A stretch of 64,000 nucleotides of DNA. Origin: Rhodobacter viridis. Its GTDB lineage: Bacteria > Pseudomonadota > Alphaproteobacteria > Rhodobacterales > Rhodobacteraceae. Both the position numbers and the translations under genes were made by a program. Shown in pieces: positions 6,977 to 16,071 of the stretch. How positions within the stretch are numbered: the stretch's first letter is position 1; the number at the start of each line of letters is the position of its first letter. Under the pieces are notes generated by a model, which saw only the letters and a list, made by a program, of their open reading frames with translations, did not search any database and was not told where the DNA came from. The DNA is taken from NCBI RefSeq assembly GCF_003217355.1, contig NZ_QJTK01000014.1:1-64000 (forward strand). The letters run 5' to 3'.

Positions 6977-9457
6977 TCAGCGATCATCGCCTTCCTCGGC
7001 GCCGTCATTGTCGGAAAGCGTCGCAATCCCCTCGCCCGTCTCCGGACGCGCGGGCGGGGCTGCGGCGATCGTCCCGTGGCCCACCACCATCTTCTCGGCG
7101 GGGGGCACGTAGTCCGGGCGCAGCATCTCGGGGTTGCGGATCCAGACGTCGCGTTGCGGGAAGGGAATCTCGATCCCCTCGCGGCCGAAGCGCTCGGCGA
7201 TCTGGTGGTTCATCTCGGAATGCACCCGCAGCTTGAAGTTCACATCCGACAGGATCGCCCGGATCTCGAAGTTCAGGCTGTCCGCCCCGAAGCCGACGAA
7301 AACGGCGAAGGGCGGCGGCGTCATCATCACCAGCGGATGGGCCTGGGCAATCTCGGTCAGCATCGCCTCGATCCGGCGGGTGTCATTGCCGTAAGCCACG
7401 CCCACCGGCACGATCAGCCGCCCCGTCTTGTTGCCGCGCGTCCAGTTCGTCACCGCGCCCGAGATCAGATCGGCGTTCGGCACGATCACATCGGTGCGGT
7501 CGAAGGTCTCGATGATCGTCGCGCGCACCGAGATCGTCTTGACCACGCCCTGACGGCCGCCGACCTCGATCCAGTCGCCTTCGGAGATCGGGCGCTCGAC
7601 CAGGAGGATGATGCCCGACACGAAGTTCTGCACGATCGTCTGCAGACCGAAGCCGATGCCCACCGACAGCGCCCCGGCCACGATGGCGAGCGACGACAGG
7701 TCGATCCCCGCGGTCGAGATCGCGATCAGCGCGGCGAGCAGGATGCCGACATAGCCCAGCCCCGAGACGATGGCGTTCTGACCGCCCTTGTCGATCGTCG
7801 TGCGCGGCAGGATCGAGGCCTTGAGCGCGCCCTGAAAGATCCGTGTCAGCGTGTAGCCGATGGTGAAGACGATAGTGAAGGTGATGAAGGACGAGGGCGA
7901 GATCCGCACGCCGCCGACCTCGATCCCGGCCCGGAACGAGGTCCAGAGCTCGACCAGATCATCGACCCGCGCGCCCCAGATCAGCGCCAGAACCGGCATC
8001 GAGGCGAGCGACAGCAGGAAGCCACCCAGCACCGGCAAAAGCGCGTCGCGACGGGACTCGGGGCCGGAGATGGTGACGTAAAGCTCGGCAAGGAAGCTTT
8101 GCAGCGTGATCACCAGCGCGAAAAGGCCAAGGGTCTGCACCGCGGGCCAGATCAGCGCATTGGCGGCGCTGACATAGCCGACGACGCCCAGCACCGGCCC
8201 GGCCAGCGCGATCAGCAACAGCGCATTGCCAAGCCAGCGCAGGAGGCCAAGGCGGAAGGCGCCATCCGCTTCCTCAGCCTGTTTCGCGCCATGGCCTTGA
8301 CGGCGCAGCAGCTGCCCCATGCGGAAAAGTGCCAGCGCGGCAAAGACCTGCAACGGCACCTGCAGCACGGAAAGGGCCGCATCGGCCTTGTCGGCCACCG
8401 CCGCGGCGCGGTCGGAGCCGAGTTCACCCGCCCCGCCCAGAAAATCCTCGGCGCGGGGGGCGACCCACATTTCGATCAGCCGATAGGCCATGAAGGCAAG
8501 GCCGAGCATCAGCGCATAGACCCGCCCCTCGGCGCCGGGGGTGATCACCCCCTCGCCTGCCTGCGGCGGAAAGACCCGGGTGCCGAGCCAGCGCGCCGCA
8601 AGCACGACAAACAGCATCCCCGGCGCCAGAAGGTAAAGCGAGGACAGGATCGGCCCGAAGAGCGCGGTCTTTTCCAGCGCCGTCGTCGCCATCACCGCGC
8701 CCGCCGTGGGCAACAGCACCTGACCGAAGCTGACGATGCCGGAAATCAGATTGCGCCCGCGCATCGCGGTTTTCGTCAAAAGCCAGCGCGTCAGCCGCGC
8801 CATCCAGGCGCCACCGCGCGCAATCAGCAACAGCGCGCCGAGGATCAGACCGATGATCAGGGGCGCATTGTCGCGTGTGGTCTCGTAATTCACCGGCTGG
8901 GTGAAGCGCCAGCGGGTCTCGTCATAGATCCACTCGCCCATCCAGCGCAGAAGCGAGGCCCCCGCGGGCCAGTTCACCGGATTGGCCACCGAGGGCGAAA
9001 GCCGCAACAGCTTGTCCGCCTGACGTTCGCGGATCAGCTTGTCGATGGCACGGATGATCGCATCCGAGCGGCTTGCGGCCTCGGTCGCCGAAATCCCCGG
9101 CGCCTGCAATTTGGACAGTTTCGCGTTCAGATCCTCGCGCCGATTGGCAATCAGCGGATCTTCGGGCGTGCCCTCGGCCGGGGCTGGCCCCAGCGCCGCG
9201 ATCTGGCTTTTCAGCGTCTCGATCTGGCTGGCATTGGTGCCCTGCGCATCGGTAAAGGTGGTGCGCCATTTCACCATCTCGGCCCGCATGTCCGAAAGCC
9301 GCGCGTCGGAAATCTCGCCTTTGGCGACGGCTTCCTCGACCTGCGACGACGCCTTTGTGAAGGACTTGTAATTCGGTTCGGGGGTGTCTTGCGCCGCGAC
9401 CGGCAGCGCAAGGACAAGCGTCACAAGCAGGACGCGCAGCATGAGGCGGGCGATCAT
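6977..9457 (-). CDS. Mechanosensitive ion channel, MscS family with DUF3772
   Basis: An inner-membrane channel predicted to open under hypo-osmotic tension. At 826 residues it is the large MscK-like type. It has a cleavable signal peptide (cut near VAAQ, residues 20-23), a periplasmic helical DUF3772-type domain (about 30-180), multiple membrane helices (about 215-560), then the MscS pore helix with GALSVGIGFGLQTIVQNFVSG (near residues 590-610) and the cytosolic beta domain with ERPISEGDWIEV. ATG 9457 overlaps the cysK stop (ATGA), which decides this start and implies translational coupling. Its place behind trgB and cysK suggests co-expression with the tellurite locus; a direct role in resistance is not shown. 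Confidence 0.9.
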   Translation of the reverse strand: MIARLMLRVLLVTLVLALPVAAQDTPEPNYKSFTKASSQVEEAVAKGEISDARLSDMRAEMVKWRTTFTDAQGTNASQIETLKSQIAALGPAPAEGTPEDPLIANRREDLNAKLSKLQAPGISATEAASRSDAIIRAIDKLIRERQADKLLRLSPSVANPVNWPAGASLLRWMGEWIYDETRWRFTQPVNYETTRDNAPLIIGLILGALLLIARGGAWMARLTRWLLTKTAMRGRNLISGIVSFGQVLLPTAGAVMATTALEKTALFGPILSSLYLLAPGMLFVVLAARWLGTRVFPPQAGEGVITPGAEGRVYALMLGLAFMAYRLIEMWVAPRAEDFLGGAGELGSDRAAAVADKADAALSVLQVPLQVFAALALFRMGQLLRRQGHGAKQAEEADGAFRLGLLRWLGNALLLIALAGPVLGVVGYVSAANALIWPAVQTLGLFALVITLQSFLAELYVTISGPESRRDALLPVLGGFLLSLASMPVLALIWGARVDDLVELWTSFRAGIEVGGVRISPSSFITFTIVFTIGYTLTRIFQGALKASILPRTTIDKGGQNAIVSGLGYVGILLAALIAISTAGIDLSSLAIVAGALSVGIGFGLQTIVQNFVSGIILLVERPISEGDWIEVGGRQGVVKTISVRATIIETFDRTDVIVPNADLISGAVTNWTRGNKTGRLIVPVGVAYGNDTRRIEAMLTEIAQAHPLVMMTPPPFAVFVGFGADSLNFEIRAILSDVNFKLRVHSEMNHQIAERFGREGIEIPFPQRDVWIRNPEMLRPDYVPPAEKMVVGHGTIAAAPPARPETGEGIATLSDNDGAEEGDDR

Positions 9458-10482
9458 CCTTCGAACACCTCCGGCACGGCCTGGCCGCGGCCATCCAGCC
9501 AGACCGGAACCGGCAGGCCCTTGGCGTGCAGGAATTCCGGGTTGAACAGTTTCGACATGTAGCGGGTGCCGTAATCGCACAGGATGGTGACGATGGTATG
9601 GCCCGGCCCCATCGCGCGGGCCATGCGGATCGCCCCCGCGACGTTGACACCCGAGGAGCCGCCGACACAGATGCCTTCTTCCGACAGCAGATCGAAGACG
9701 ACCGGCAGCGCCTCGGCATCGGAGATCGCGAAACTCATGTCGGGGGTGAAGCCTTCAAGGTTCGCGGTGATCCGGCCCTGCCCGATGCCCTCGGTGATCG
9801 AGGAGCCTTCGGCCTTCAGCACGCCCGTGGTGTAGAAGCTGTGCAGCGACGCGCCATCGGGATCGGCGAGCGCGATCTTCACGCCCTTGGGCTGCAGCGC
9901 CAGACCGACGCCCGCCAGCGTGCCGCCCGAGCCCACGGCGCAGACAAAGCCATCGACCTTGCCGCCGGTCTGCTCCCAGATTTCCGGGCCGGTGGTTTCC
10001 AGATGCGCCTGCCGGTTGGCGATATTGTCGAACTGGTTCGCCCAGACGACGCCATTCGGCTCGGTCTCGGCCAGCGCCTCGGCCAGGCGGCCCGAGTAGC
10101 GGACATAGTTGTTCGGATTGGAATAGGGCGCCGCGGGCACCTGCACGAGTTCCGCGCCGGCCAGCCGCAGCATGTCCTTCTTTTCCTGACTTTGGGTTTC
10201 CGGGATCACGATGACGGTGCGAAAGCCCATCGCCGCGCCGACCAGCGCCAGACCGATCCCGGTATTGCCCGCCGTGCCCTCGACGATGGTGCCGCCGGGT
10301 TTCAGCGCGCCACGCGCGATCGCGTCGCGGATGATGTAAAGCGCCGCCCGGTCCTTGACCGACTGGCCGGGGTTCATGAACTCGGCCTTGGCGAGGATCT
10401 CGCAGCCGGTCATTTCGGACGCCTTCTTGAGGCGGATGAGCGGCGTGTTGCCGATGGCGGCAGCCAGGTCCTTGCAGATCAT
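9454..10482 (-). CDS. cysK: Cysteine synthase family protein
   Basis: A PLP-dependent O-acetylserine sulfhydrylase-type enzyme (342 residues), joining sulfide to O-acetylserine to give cysteine. The PLP lysine lies in QSVKDRAALY (about residue 43), and the phosphate-binding and glycine-rich loops are EGTAGNTGIGLA (about 68-79) and VGSGGTLAGVG. The EGTAGNTG form differs from the commoner EPTSGNTG, and the protein has a C-terminal extension beyond the usual 310 residues, so it may be a specialised branch of the family. Immediately upstream are trgB and trgA; in R. sphaeroides trgAB and cysK together contribute to high tellurite resistance. It lies 64 bases after trgB and overlaps mscS by four bases. 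Confidence 0.92.
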   Translation of the reverse strand: MICKDLAAAIGNTPLIRLKKASEMTGCEILAKAEFMNPGQSVKDRAALYIIRDAIARGALKPGGTIVEGTAGNTGIGLALVGAAMGFRTVIVIPETQSQEKKDMLRLAGAELVQVPAAPYSNPNNYVRYSGRLAEALAETEPNGVVWANQFDNIANRQAHLETTGPEIWEQTGGKVDGFVCAVGSGGTLAGVGLALQPKGVKIALADPDGASLHSFYTTGVLKAEGSSITEGIGQGRITANLEGFTPDMSFAISDAEALPVVFDLLSEEGICVGGSSGVNVAGAIRMARAMGPGHTIVTILCDYGTRYMSKLFNPEFLHAKGLPVPVWLDGRGQAVPEVFEG

Positions 10483-10546
10483 GTCTCTCCCTCGTGCCGG
10501 GGCGTTGGGCCCGGTCGGGCAAGACTAAAGGGCAAGCGGGGGCGCC

Positions 10547-11689
10547 TCAAGTCCCGAGGGCGCTTTTGCGCAACTCCTCGCGCAGACGTGCCAACCAGAG
10601 AGCAATCACGATGAGCGGCCCGTTCTCGATTTCACCGCTGTCGATCAACTCCATCATCTGCGCGAAAGGAATGCGGTGGCTGCGGATATCCTCGCCCTCG
10701 GCCTCAAGCCCGCCAAGCCCCGCGCCGGTCTCGGGCAGGTCGCACAGACCGATGTAGCAATAGAGATATTCGCTTTTCGCCCCGGGCGAGGGGTAATGCG
10801 CAGGCGCCGCGATCAGGCGGCCCAAGGTCACGCCCGCCTCCTCCTCGGCCTCGCGCCGCGCGGCCTCTTCGGGGGTTTCGCCCGCATCGACACGGCCTGC
10901 CACGGTTTCCAGCGACCACGGGTTCGCATCGCCGCGCGCAAACGGACCGGGGCGGAATTGCTCGACGAGCAGCACGGTGTCGCGGACGGGATCGTAAGGC
11001 AACACCACCGTCGCATCGCCCGAGATGAAGGCGGCCCGGTCGAGCACCGCGCTCATGCCGCCGCTGAAACGGCGATGACGCAGGCGGTAATCCTCGACCG
11101 CGAAGAATTTCGCGTAAGGCGTGGTCAGGCTTTCGACCTGCACATCGGCCGCGACAGTGTTTCGGCGCAGCGTGGCCGGGCGCGGCCGGGCCGCGCGCAG
11201 CCGCGAGGCGGCCCGGACCCGGATCATCGGATAGCGCGCGATCGCGGCCTCGGACGAGACCTGCCCGCGCAGCGCCATCACCTCGGCCACGGCGAGCGTC
11301 GCGAGGTCACCCTTTTCCGCCGCCCACTCCGCGAGCGCCCAAAGCCGCCCCGGCGTCCAGCGCCGATCCTCGGGCAGATAGGCCAGCGCCGTGAGCGCCG
11401 TTCCATTGGCATCAACGACGCTGACAAGATCCTTGCGATAGCCGATCTCGTACCAGTCGAGCACCTCTTCTTCGGCCGCAGTCACCTCGGCCAGAAAGCC
11501 CTCGACGCCTTCGGGGCCGGGAACCAGCAGCGGATAGCCAAGTTCGGCGCCCGCAGGATCGCAGGCATGGCGGACCTCATAGCCGGTCGCGCGGGCAGGA
11601 TGCAGGTCGGGAGAGCGGCCCAGAACGGCCGCAAGCAGCGGCGGATGGCCCAGAGTTCCGTAAAAGAAATAGAGTTTGCTCAATGACAT
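10547..11689 (-). CDS. trgB: TrgB-like tellurite resistance protein: GGCT-like domain plus Nudix hydrolase
   Basis: A 380-residue two-domain protein. Residues 1-150 resemble the gamma-glutamylcyclotransferase/AIG2 fold (FFYGTLGHPPLL near the start). Residues about 195-380 are a Nudix hydrolase of the ADP-ribose pyrophosphatase type, with a full Nudix box GRVDAGETPEEAARREAEEE (about 265-284) that binds Mg2+ and cleaves nucleoside diphosphate-linked substrates. Known work in R. sphaeroides names trgB as part of a tellurite-resistance operon, though its biochemical role there is unclear. ATG 11689 follows the trgA stop by 27 bases; a GTG one codon upstream is equally possible. Joining glutathione-type chemistry with Nudix clean-up in one chain is suggestive but unproven. 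Confidence 0.88.
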   Translation of the reverse strand: MSLSKLYFFYGTLGHPPLLAAVLGRSPDLHPARATGYEVRHACDPAGAELGYPLLVPGPEGVEGFLAEVTAAEEEVLDWYEIGYRKDLVSVVDANGTALTALAYLPEDRRWTPGRLWALAEWAAEKGDLATLAVAEVMALRGQVSSEAAIARYPMIRVRAASRLRAARPRPATLRRNTVAADVQVESLTTPYAKFFAVEDYRLRHRRFSGGMSAVLDRAAFISGDATVVLPYDPVRDTVLLVEQFRPGPFARGDANPWSLETVAGRVDAGETPEEAARREAEEEAGVTLGRLIAAPAHYPSPGAKSEYLYCYIGLCDLPETGAGLGGLEAEGEDIRSHRIPFAQMMELIDSGEIENGPLIVIALWLARLREELRKSALGT

Positions 11690-11716
11690 CACGCCCCGCT
11701 GCGGTTGGGGCGCGGC

Positions 11717-12193
11717 CTATTGCCAGCGTTTCCACGCCCATTCGGCGAGCATAGCGGAAAGGACGGCCCCGCAAAAGAGCGTGGCCAGCACGTCCAGCTG
11801 GATCGCCTCGCTGCCCAGCCGCATGCCCTGTGCCAAAATGTCGAGCAGCGCCTCGCTCGGGCTGCCATAGCGCCCACGCATCATCTCGCGCATCATCTGC
11901 AACGCGCCAAGGAACAGCATCGTCCAGAGCAGCAGATAGATCGCCGCATGCAAGCCGCGCTCAACCGCTTTCGTCAGGCCCTTGCCCGGATGCATGCCGA
12001 TCACCCGCCAGCCGAGCAGCAACCCGAAAGAAGCCGCCATCAAGGCCAACCCATGGATCTCGGCCCCGGGATGAAGCTTCTCGGGGATCAATTCCGCGGT
12101 GAAGAACCCTGTGGCCGCAAGACCCACAGCCCCGAACAGCTTTGCTGTCGTGGGCAGGGCCATCTGCGTGTCGCGCAGCACGACTTTCTGCAT
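11717..12193 (-). CDS. trgA: TrgA-family tellurite resistance membrane protein
   Basis: A 158-residue inner-membrane protein with about four hydrophobic segments (around residues 15-35, 45-65, 80-105 and 130-150). The pattern and its position directly before trgB and cysK match TrgA of the R. sphaeroides tellurite locus. Start ATG 12193 is chosen because GGAG lies 7 bases before it; an internal ATG at 12163 (MALPTTAKLF) fits the family N-terminus but lacks a good site. It is the first gene of the trgA-trgB-cysK-mscS set, so the promoter is expected in 12194-12307. No catalytic motif is visible and the molecular role is unknown. Confidence 0.85.
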   Translation of the reverse strand: MQKVVLRDTQMALPTTAKLFGAVGLAATGFFTAELIPEKLHPGAEIHGLALMAASFGLLLGWRVIGMHPGKGLTKAVERGLHAAIYLLLWTMLFLGALQMMREMMRGRYGSPSEALLDILAQGMRLGSEAIQLDVLATLFCGAVLSAMLAEWAWKRWQ

Positions 12194-12307
12194 TTCCGAA
12201 CTCCGACCGAAACTCGTTGAACCAGGCAATCATGATTTAACGTTATCGTCGAGGAATGTGGCGCGAATCGGGATGCAATCATGGCGAGAACGGAAACGGT
12301 CCTGCTG

Positions 12308-13729
12308 TTAACCCTCCTTCGTTGACCGGGCGGCATAGGCGGCCAGCGCCCGGTCCCGTCCGGCGGCCAGATCGATCAGCGGCGCGGGCAGCGCCGGGCC
12401 GGGAACCAGCTTCCACGACTTCGGCACGGCGGCAAAGAAATCGAGCGCGGTCTGCGGCGCATGGCGGTTGCCCTCGGCCAGCCAGCGGCGGCGATAGGCA
12501 CCCTCGGGGTCGAATTTCTCGGCCTGCGACGCCGGGTTGAAGATGCGGAAATAGGGCGCGGCATCCGGGCCGCAACCCGCCACCCATTGCCAGCCCATCG
12601 CATTCGCGGCCGGATCATGGTCGATCAGGCAGTCCTCGAACCAGCGCAGCCCGACGCGCCAATCGGTGAGCAGATGCTTGGTCAAATAAGACGCCACGAT
12701 CATCCGCGCCCGGTTGTGCATCCGCCCGGTCACGTAAAGCTCGCGCATCGCCGCATCGACGACGGGCTCGCCGGTCTGACCACGCCGCCAGCGCTCGGCC
12801 GCATCGCTGTCGCCCGCCCAGGGGAAGTCATCCCATTCCGACCGCCAATTCGCCCGGGCAAGGGTCGGATAGTGATACATCAGGTGCCAGGCGAAATCGC
12901 GCCAGACGAGTTCCTTCAGGAAGGTCTCGGCCCCGGCCCGCCCCTCCTGCATCGCGCGCCATCCGGCATGCCAGATCATGCGCGGCGAAATCTCGCCCCA
13001 GGCGAGGTTTTCCGACAGCTCCGAGGTGGCGTGATCGGCGAGAAAATCCCGCCGCGCCTGATAGGTCTCGATCCCGTCGCGCAGAAAGCGGTCGAGCCGG
13101 GCTTGCGCCTGCGCCTCGCCGACACGGGCATATTTCGCAACGATCGCTCCGCCCCGTCGCATCGGAAGGCCCAGACCCAGCGCCGCAAGGCTGTCGCCGC
13201 GCAGGATCGGCCCCGGCCTGAGCGCCGTGACCGCGGGCAAGGGCGCGGCCACCGGCAGACCCCGCACCGCTTTCCAGTAGGGCGTGTAGACGCGATAGGG
13301 ACCGCCCTGCCCCGTCTTCACCTCCCAGGGCGCAAAAAGCACCTGCCCGTCAAACGAGCGCGCCTCCAGCCCTTCGGCTTTCAGCGCCGTCTTGATCTCG
13401 GTATCGCGCGCAATCGCCGCCGGATCGAGATCGCGGCTCCACCAGACCGCCCCCGCGCCACTTTCGGCGATGACCGCACGCAGCACGGCCAAAGCCGCGC
13501 CCCGGCGCAGCACCAGCGGCACGCCGCAGCGTTCCAGCGCCGGGCCAAAGGCCGCAAGCGCCTGTTCCAGACGCCATCTCGGCGCCGCGCCATAGGCCTC
13601 GGCCACAGCATCCAGAATGAACAGCGCCAGCACCGGCCGCCCGGAGGCAGCCGCTTCGGTCAGCATCGGATGGTCACTCAGCCGGAAATCGCGGCGCAGC
13701 CACAGAAGGATCGGTGTTTCATCGGTCAT
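12308..13729 (-). CDS. phrB: Deoxyribodipyrimidine photolyase
   Basis: A class I cyclobutane pyrimidine dimer photolyase or close relative (473 residues) that uses light and FAD to split UV dimers. The N-terminal antenna domain begins LLWLRRDFRLSDHP; the FAD-binding helical domain carries ELVWRDFAWHLMYHYP, the TGRMHNRARMIVASYLTKHL stretch and WQWVAGCGPDAAPYFRIFNP. ATG 13729 is preferred over 13810 because the protein then begins just before the family-typical WLRRDFR block and GGGGGA precedes it. It lies upstream of trgA on the same strand with a 114-base gap, and divergent from the binding-protein gene. Confidence 0.95.
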   Translation of the reverse strand: MTDETPILLWLRRDFRLSDHPMLTEAAASGRPVLALFILDAVAEAYGAAPRWRLEQALAAFGPALERCGVPLVLRRGAALAVLRAVIAESGAGAVWWSRDLDPAAIARDTEIKTALKAEGLEARSFDGQVLFAPWEVKTGQGGPYRVYTPYWKAVRGLPVAAPLPAVTALRPGPILRGDSLAALGLGLPMRRGGAIVAKYARVGEAQAQARLDRFLRDGIETYQARRDFLADHATSELSENLAWGEISPRMIWHAGWRAMQEGRAGAETFLKELVWRDFAWHLMYHYPTLARANWRSEWDDFPWAGDSDAAERWRRGQTGEPVVDAAMRELYVTGRMHNRARMIVASYLTKHLLTDWRVGLRWFEDCLIDHDPAANAMGWQWVAGCGPDAAPYFRIFNPASQAEKFDPEGAYRRRWLAEGNRHAPQTALDFFAAVPKSWKLVPGPALPAPLIDLAAGRDRALAAYAARSTKEG

Positions 13730-13864
13730 GTCCCCCAACTGGGGCAGCGCGGCTGGTTCGGCAAGGGGACGCCGGGCCGCAGCGGCGGCAAAATATTCAC
13801 TTGTTCGCACGCTTTGCGCGGACTAGCGTTTCGCCAAATCCACATCCAACGGGGAACGCCACTC

Positions 13865-14926
13865 ATGAAGAAAACATCGCTTCTGCTTGCCTCTGCCACG
13901 GCCGCGCTGCTGCTGTCGCTGCCTTCGGCCCCGGCCCGTGCGGGCGATTCCGGGCTTCTGGTCTTCGACTGGGCAGGCTTCGAGATCGAGGGCATCTATC
14001 AGGCGTTCAAGGACAAATACGGCGATGCCCCGACCTATTCCTTCTACGGCGATGACGACGAGGCCTATCAGAAGATCGCTTCGGGCTTCAAAGCCGACGT
14101 CGCCCACCCCTGTTCGCAGATGGTGTCGAAATACCGCGATGCCGGGCTGATCGAGCCCTGGGACCCGGCGAAGATCCCGGCCATCGCCGATATCGATCCG
14201 AAATACCTGAACTCGCCGATCTTCAAGGATGACAAGGGCGTCTGGTTCATCCCGACCGACTGGGGGGCCGCCGCCATCGCCTACAACCCCGACGAAGTCC
14301 CGGCCGAGGATGTCGCCTCGCTGCAAGTCTTCGTGAACCCGAAATATCAGGGCCGGATCTCGCTGCCGAATTCCTCGGATGACGTCTGGGCGCTGGCCTA
14401 TCTGGCGACCGGCGTGACCGACTGGACCAAGGTCACCGACGCACAATTCGCCGCCGCCGCCGCCTGGCTGCGCGAGGCGCACAAGAACGTGCTGAGCTAC
14501 TGGGCCGACCCGGCCGAGCAGGCGCAGACCATGGCCTCGGGCGAGGTGCTGATTTCGTGGTCTTGGAACGATGGCGTCACCAACCTGCGCAACGAAAACT
14601 ACCCGGTCGCCTTCCAGCGCGAACCCAAGGAAGGCTCTTCGACCTTCTTCTGCGGCTATGTGAACCTGAAGGACGGCCCCGGCGACGAGCAGAAGGCCTA
14701 TGACTTCATGAACTCGTGGCTGCGCCCCGAAGCCGCCCGCGCGCTTCTCGACAACATCGGTTACGGCCATTCGAGCCTGAAAGCGATGGCGACGATTCCG
14801 CTCGAAGAGCAGGTCAAGGCCGGCATCGGCCCGGTCAGCGCGCCGATCCTGCCGCAGGTGCCGAACGATCCGCAGCTGCGCGAAAAGCAGCTCGCCGAGT
14901 TCGAAAAGATCAAGGCCGGGTTCTGA
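13865..14926 (+). CDS. Periplasmic polyamine-type solute-binding protein (orphan)
   Basis: A 353-residue secreted binding protein with a clear signal peptide (MKKTSLLLASATAALLLSLP, cleaved near ARA-GD). The body resembles PotD/PotF spermidine/putrescine-binding proteins: it opens with LLVFDWAGFE, and includes WFIPTDWGAAAIAYNPDEV and ISWSWNDGVTNL in the ligand-cleft regions. ATG 13865 has GGGGA upstream. No permease or ATPase genes are adjacent, which is unusual for the family: it either works with a transporter encoded elsewhere or is a sensor subunit. A terminator hairpin follows. The ligand is inferred from family only. Confidence 0.88.
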   Translation: MKKTSLLLASATAALLLSLPSAPARAGDSGLLVFDWAGFEIEGIYQAFKDKYGDAPTYSFYGDDDEAYQKIASGFKADVAHPCSQMVSKYRDAGLIEPWDPAKIPAIADIDPKYLNSPIFKDDKGVWFIPTDWGAAAIAYNPDEVPAEDVASLQVFVNPKYQGRISLPNSSDDVWALAYLATGVTDWTKVTDAQFAAAAAWLREAHKNVLSYWADPAEQAQTMASGEVLISWSWNDGVTNLRNENYPVAFQREPKEGSSTFFCGYVNLKDGPGDEQKAYDFMNSWLRPEAARALLDNIGYGHSSLKAMATIPLEEQVKAGIGPVSAPILPQVPNDPQLREKQLAEFEKIKAGF

Positions 14927-14944
14927 GGTCCGGTTTCAGAAATG

Positions 14945-14974
14945 GGGGCGCCTTCGGGCGCCCCTCGCGTTTTC
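14945..14974 (+). terminator. Terminator after the binding-protein gene
   Basis: GGGGCGCC-TTCG-GGCGCCCC is a perfect 8-bp stem with a stable TTCG tetraloop, followed by TCGCGTTTT. It separates the binding-protein gene from neuB. Confidence 0.75.
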
Positions 14975-15042
14975 CCGGCCGCTTGACGGGTGCGGCCCGG
15001 GGTTCTATCGCCAAAGGGCGAAACCAGCGAAGGGGACAGGCC

Positions 15043-16071
15043 ATGAAGATCGGAACGCGCGAGATCGGACCGGAGCATCCGCCGCTGGTGATTGCGGAAA
15101 TCGGCATCAACCACGGCGGCTCGCTGGCCGTGGCGAAGGAAATGGTGCGTCTGGCCGCAGCCTCGGGCTGCGAATGCGTCAAGCATCAGACCCATATCCT
15201 TGAAGACGAGATGACCGACGAGGCGAAGCAGATCTTTCCGCCGAATGCCGATGTCTCGATCTGGGAGGTGATGGCGCGCTGTGCCCTGTCGCGCGAGGAC
15301 GAGATCGAACTGAAGCGCTACACCGAGAGCCTCGGCATGATCTATCTCTCGACGCCGTTTTCGCGCGCGGCGGCGGAGTTTCTCGAAAGCATCGGCGTTC
15401 TGGCCTACAAGATCGGCTCGGGCGAGGCGGACAACCTGCCGCTCATTCGCCACATCGCGCGGCTGGGCAAGCCGGTGATCCTGTCGACGGGGATGCAGAC
15501 CATCGAGAGCATCCGCGCGAGCGTCGCGATCCTGCAGGCCTCGGGCGTGGAATTTGCGTTGCTCGAATGCACGAACCTCTATCCCTCGCCGCCCGAAATC
15601 GTGTCGCTGCGCGGCGTCAAGGATCTGCAAGACGCCTTCCCGGGCGTGCCGGTGGGCTTTTCCGATCACTCGATCGGGCCGGAGATGGCGCTGGCCTCGG
15701 TCGCCTTGGGCGCCTGCATTCTGGAACGCCACTACACCGACACGCGCTATCGGATCGGGCCTGACATCATCAATTCGATGGACCCGTCGGAGCTGCGCCA
15801 TCTGATCGACCGCTCGAAGGAAATCTGGATCGCCTCGCGCAATCCGAAGGAACGCACCCCGGCCGAGGAGCCGGTCTATCGCTTCGCGCGGGCTTCGGTC
15901 GTCGCCGACCGCGACCTGCCCGAAGGCCATGTCATCACCGAGGCCGACATCTGGGCCCGCCGCCCCGGCTCGGGCGAGATCGCGGGCTATGATTTCGACA
16001 AGGTGGTGGGCAAGCGCACCACCCGCGCCCTGCCCCGCAACACCCAGCTGAAATGGGAGGATCTGGCGTGA
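15043..16071 (+). CDS. neuB: N-acetylneuraminate/legionaminate synthase
   Basis: Condenses phosphoenolpyruvate with an N-acylated hexosamine (ManNAc or a diacetamido analogue) to make a nine-carbon nonulosonic acid. The 342-residue protein has the NeuB TIM barrel (VIAEIGINHGGSLAVAKEM near residue 15, KIGSGEADNLPLI, LSTGMQTIES, GFSDHSIG) and a C-terminal SAF/antifreeze-like domain from about 285 (ASVVADRDLPEGHVITEADI). Segments such as ECTNLYPSP look closer to the legionaminate/pseudaminate synthases than to classical NeuB, but the substrate cannot be fixed by eye. GGGGA precedes ATG 15043. Its stop overlaps the next gene (GTGA), marking an operon with the downstream surface-sugar genes. Confidence 0.92.
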   Translation: MKIGTREIGPEHPPLVIAEIGINHGGSLAVAKEMVRLAAASGCECVKHQTHILEDEMTDEAKQIFPPNADVSIWEVMARCALSREDEIELKRYTESLGMIYLSTPFSRAAAEFLESIGVLAYKIGSGEADNLPLIRHIARLGKPVILSTGMQTIESIRASVAILQASGVEFALLECTNLYPSPPEIVSLRGVKDLQDAFPGVPVGFSDHSIGPEMALASVALGACILERHYTDTRYRIGPDIINSMDPSELRHLIDRSKEIWIASRNPKERTPAEEPVYRFARASVVADRDLPEGHVITEADIWARRPGSGEIAGYDFDKVVGKRTTRALPRNTQLKWEDLA

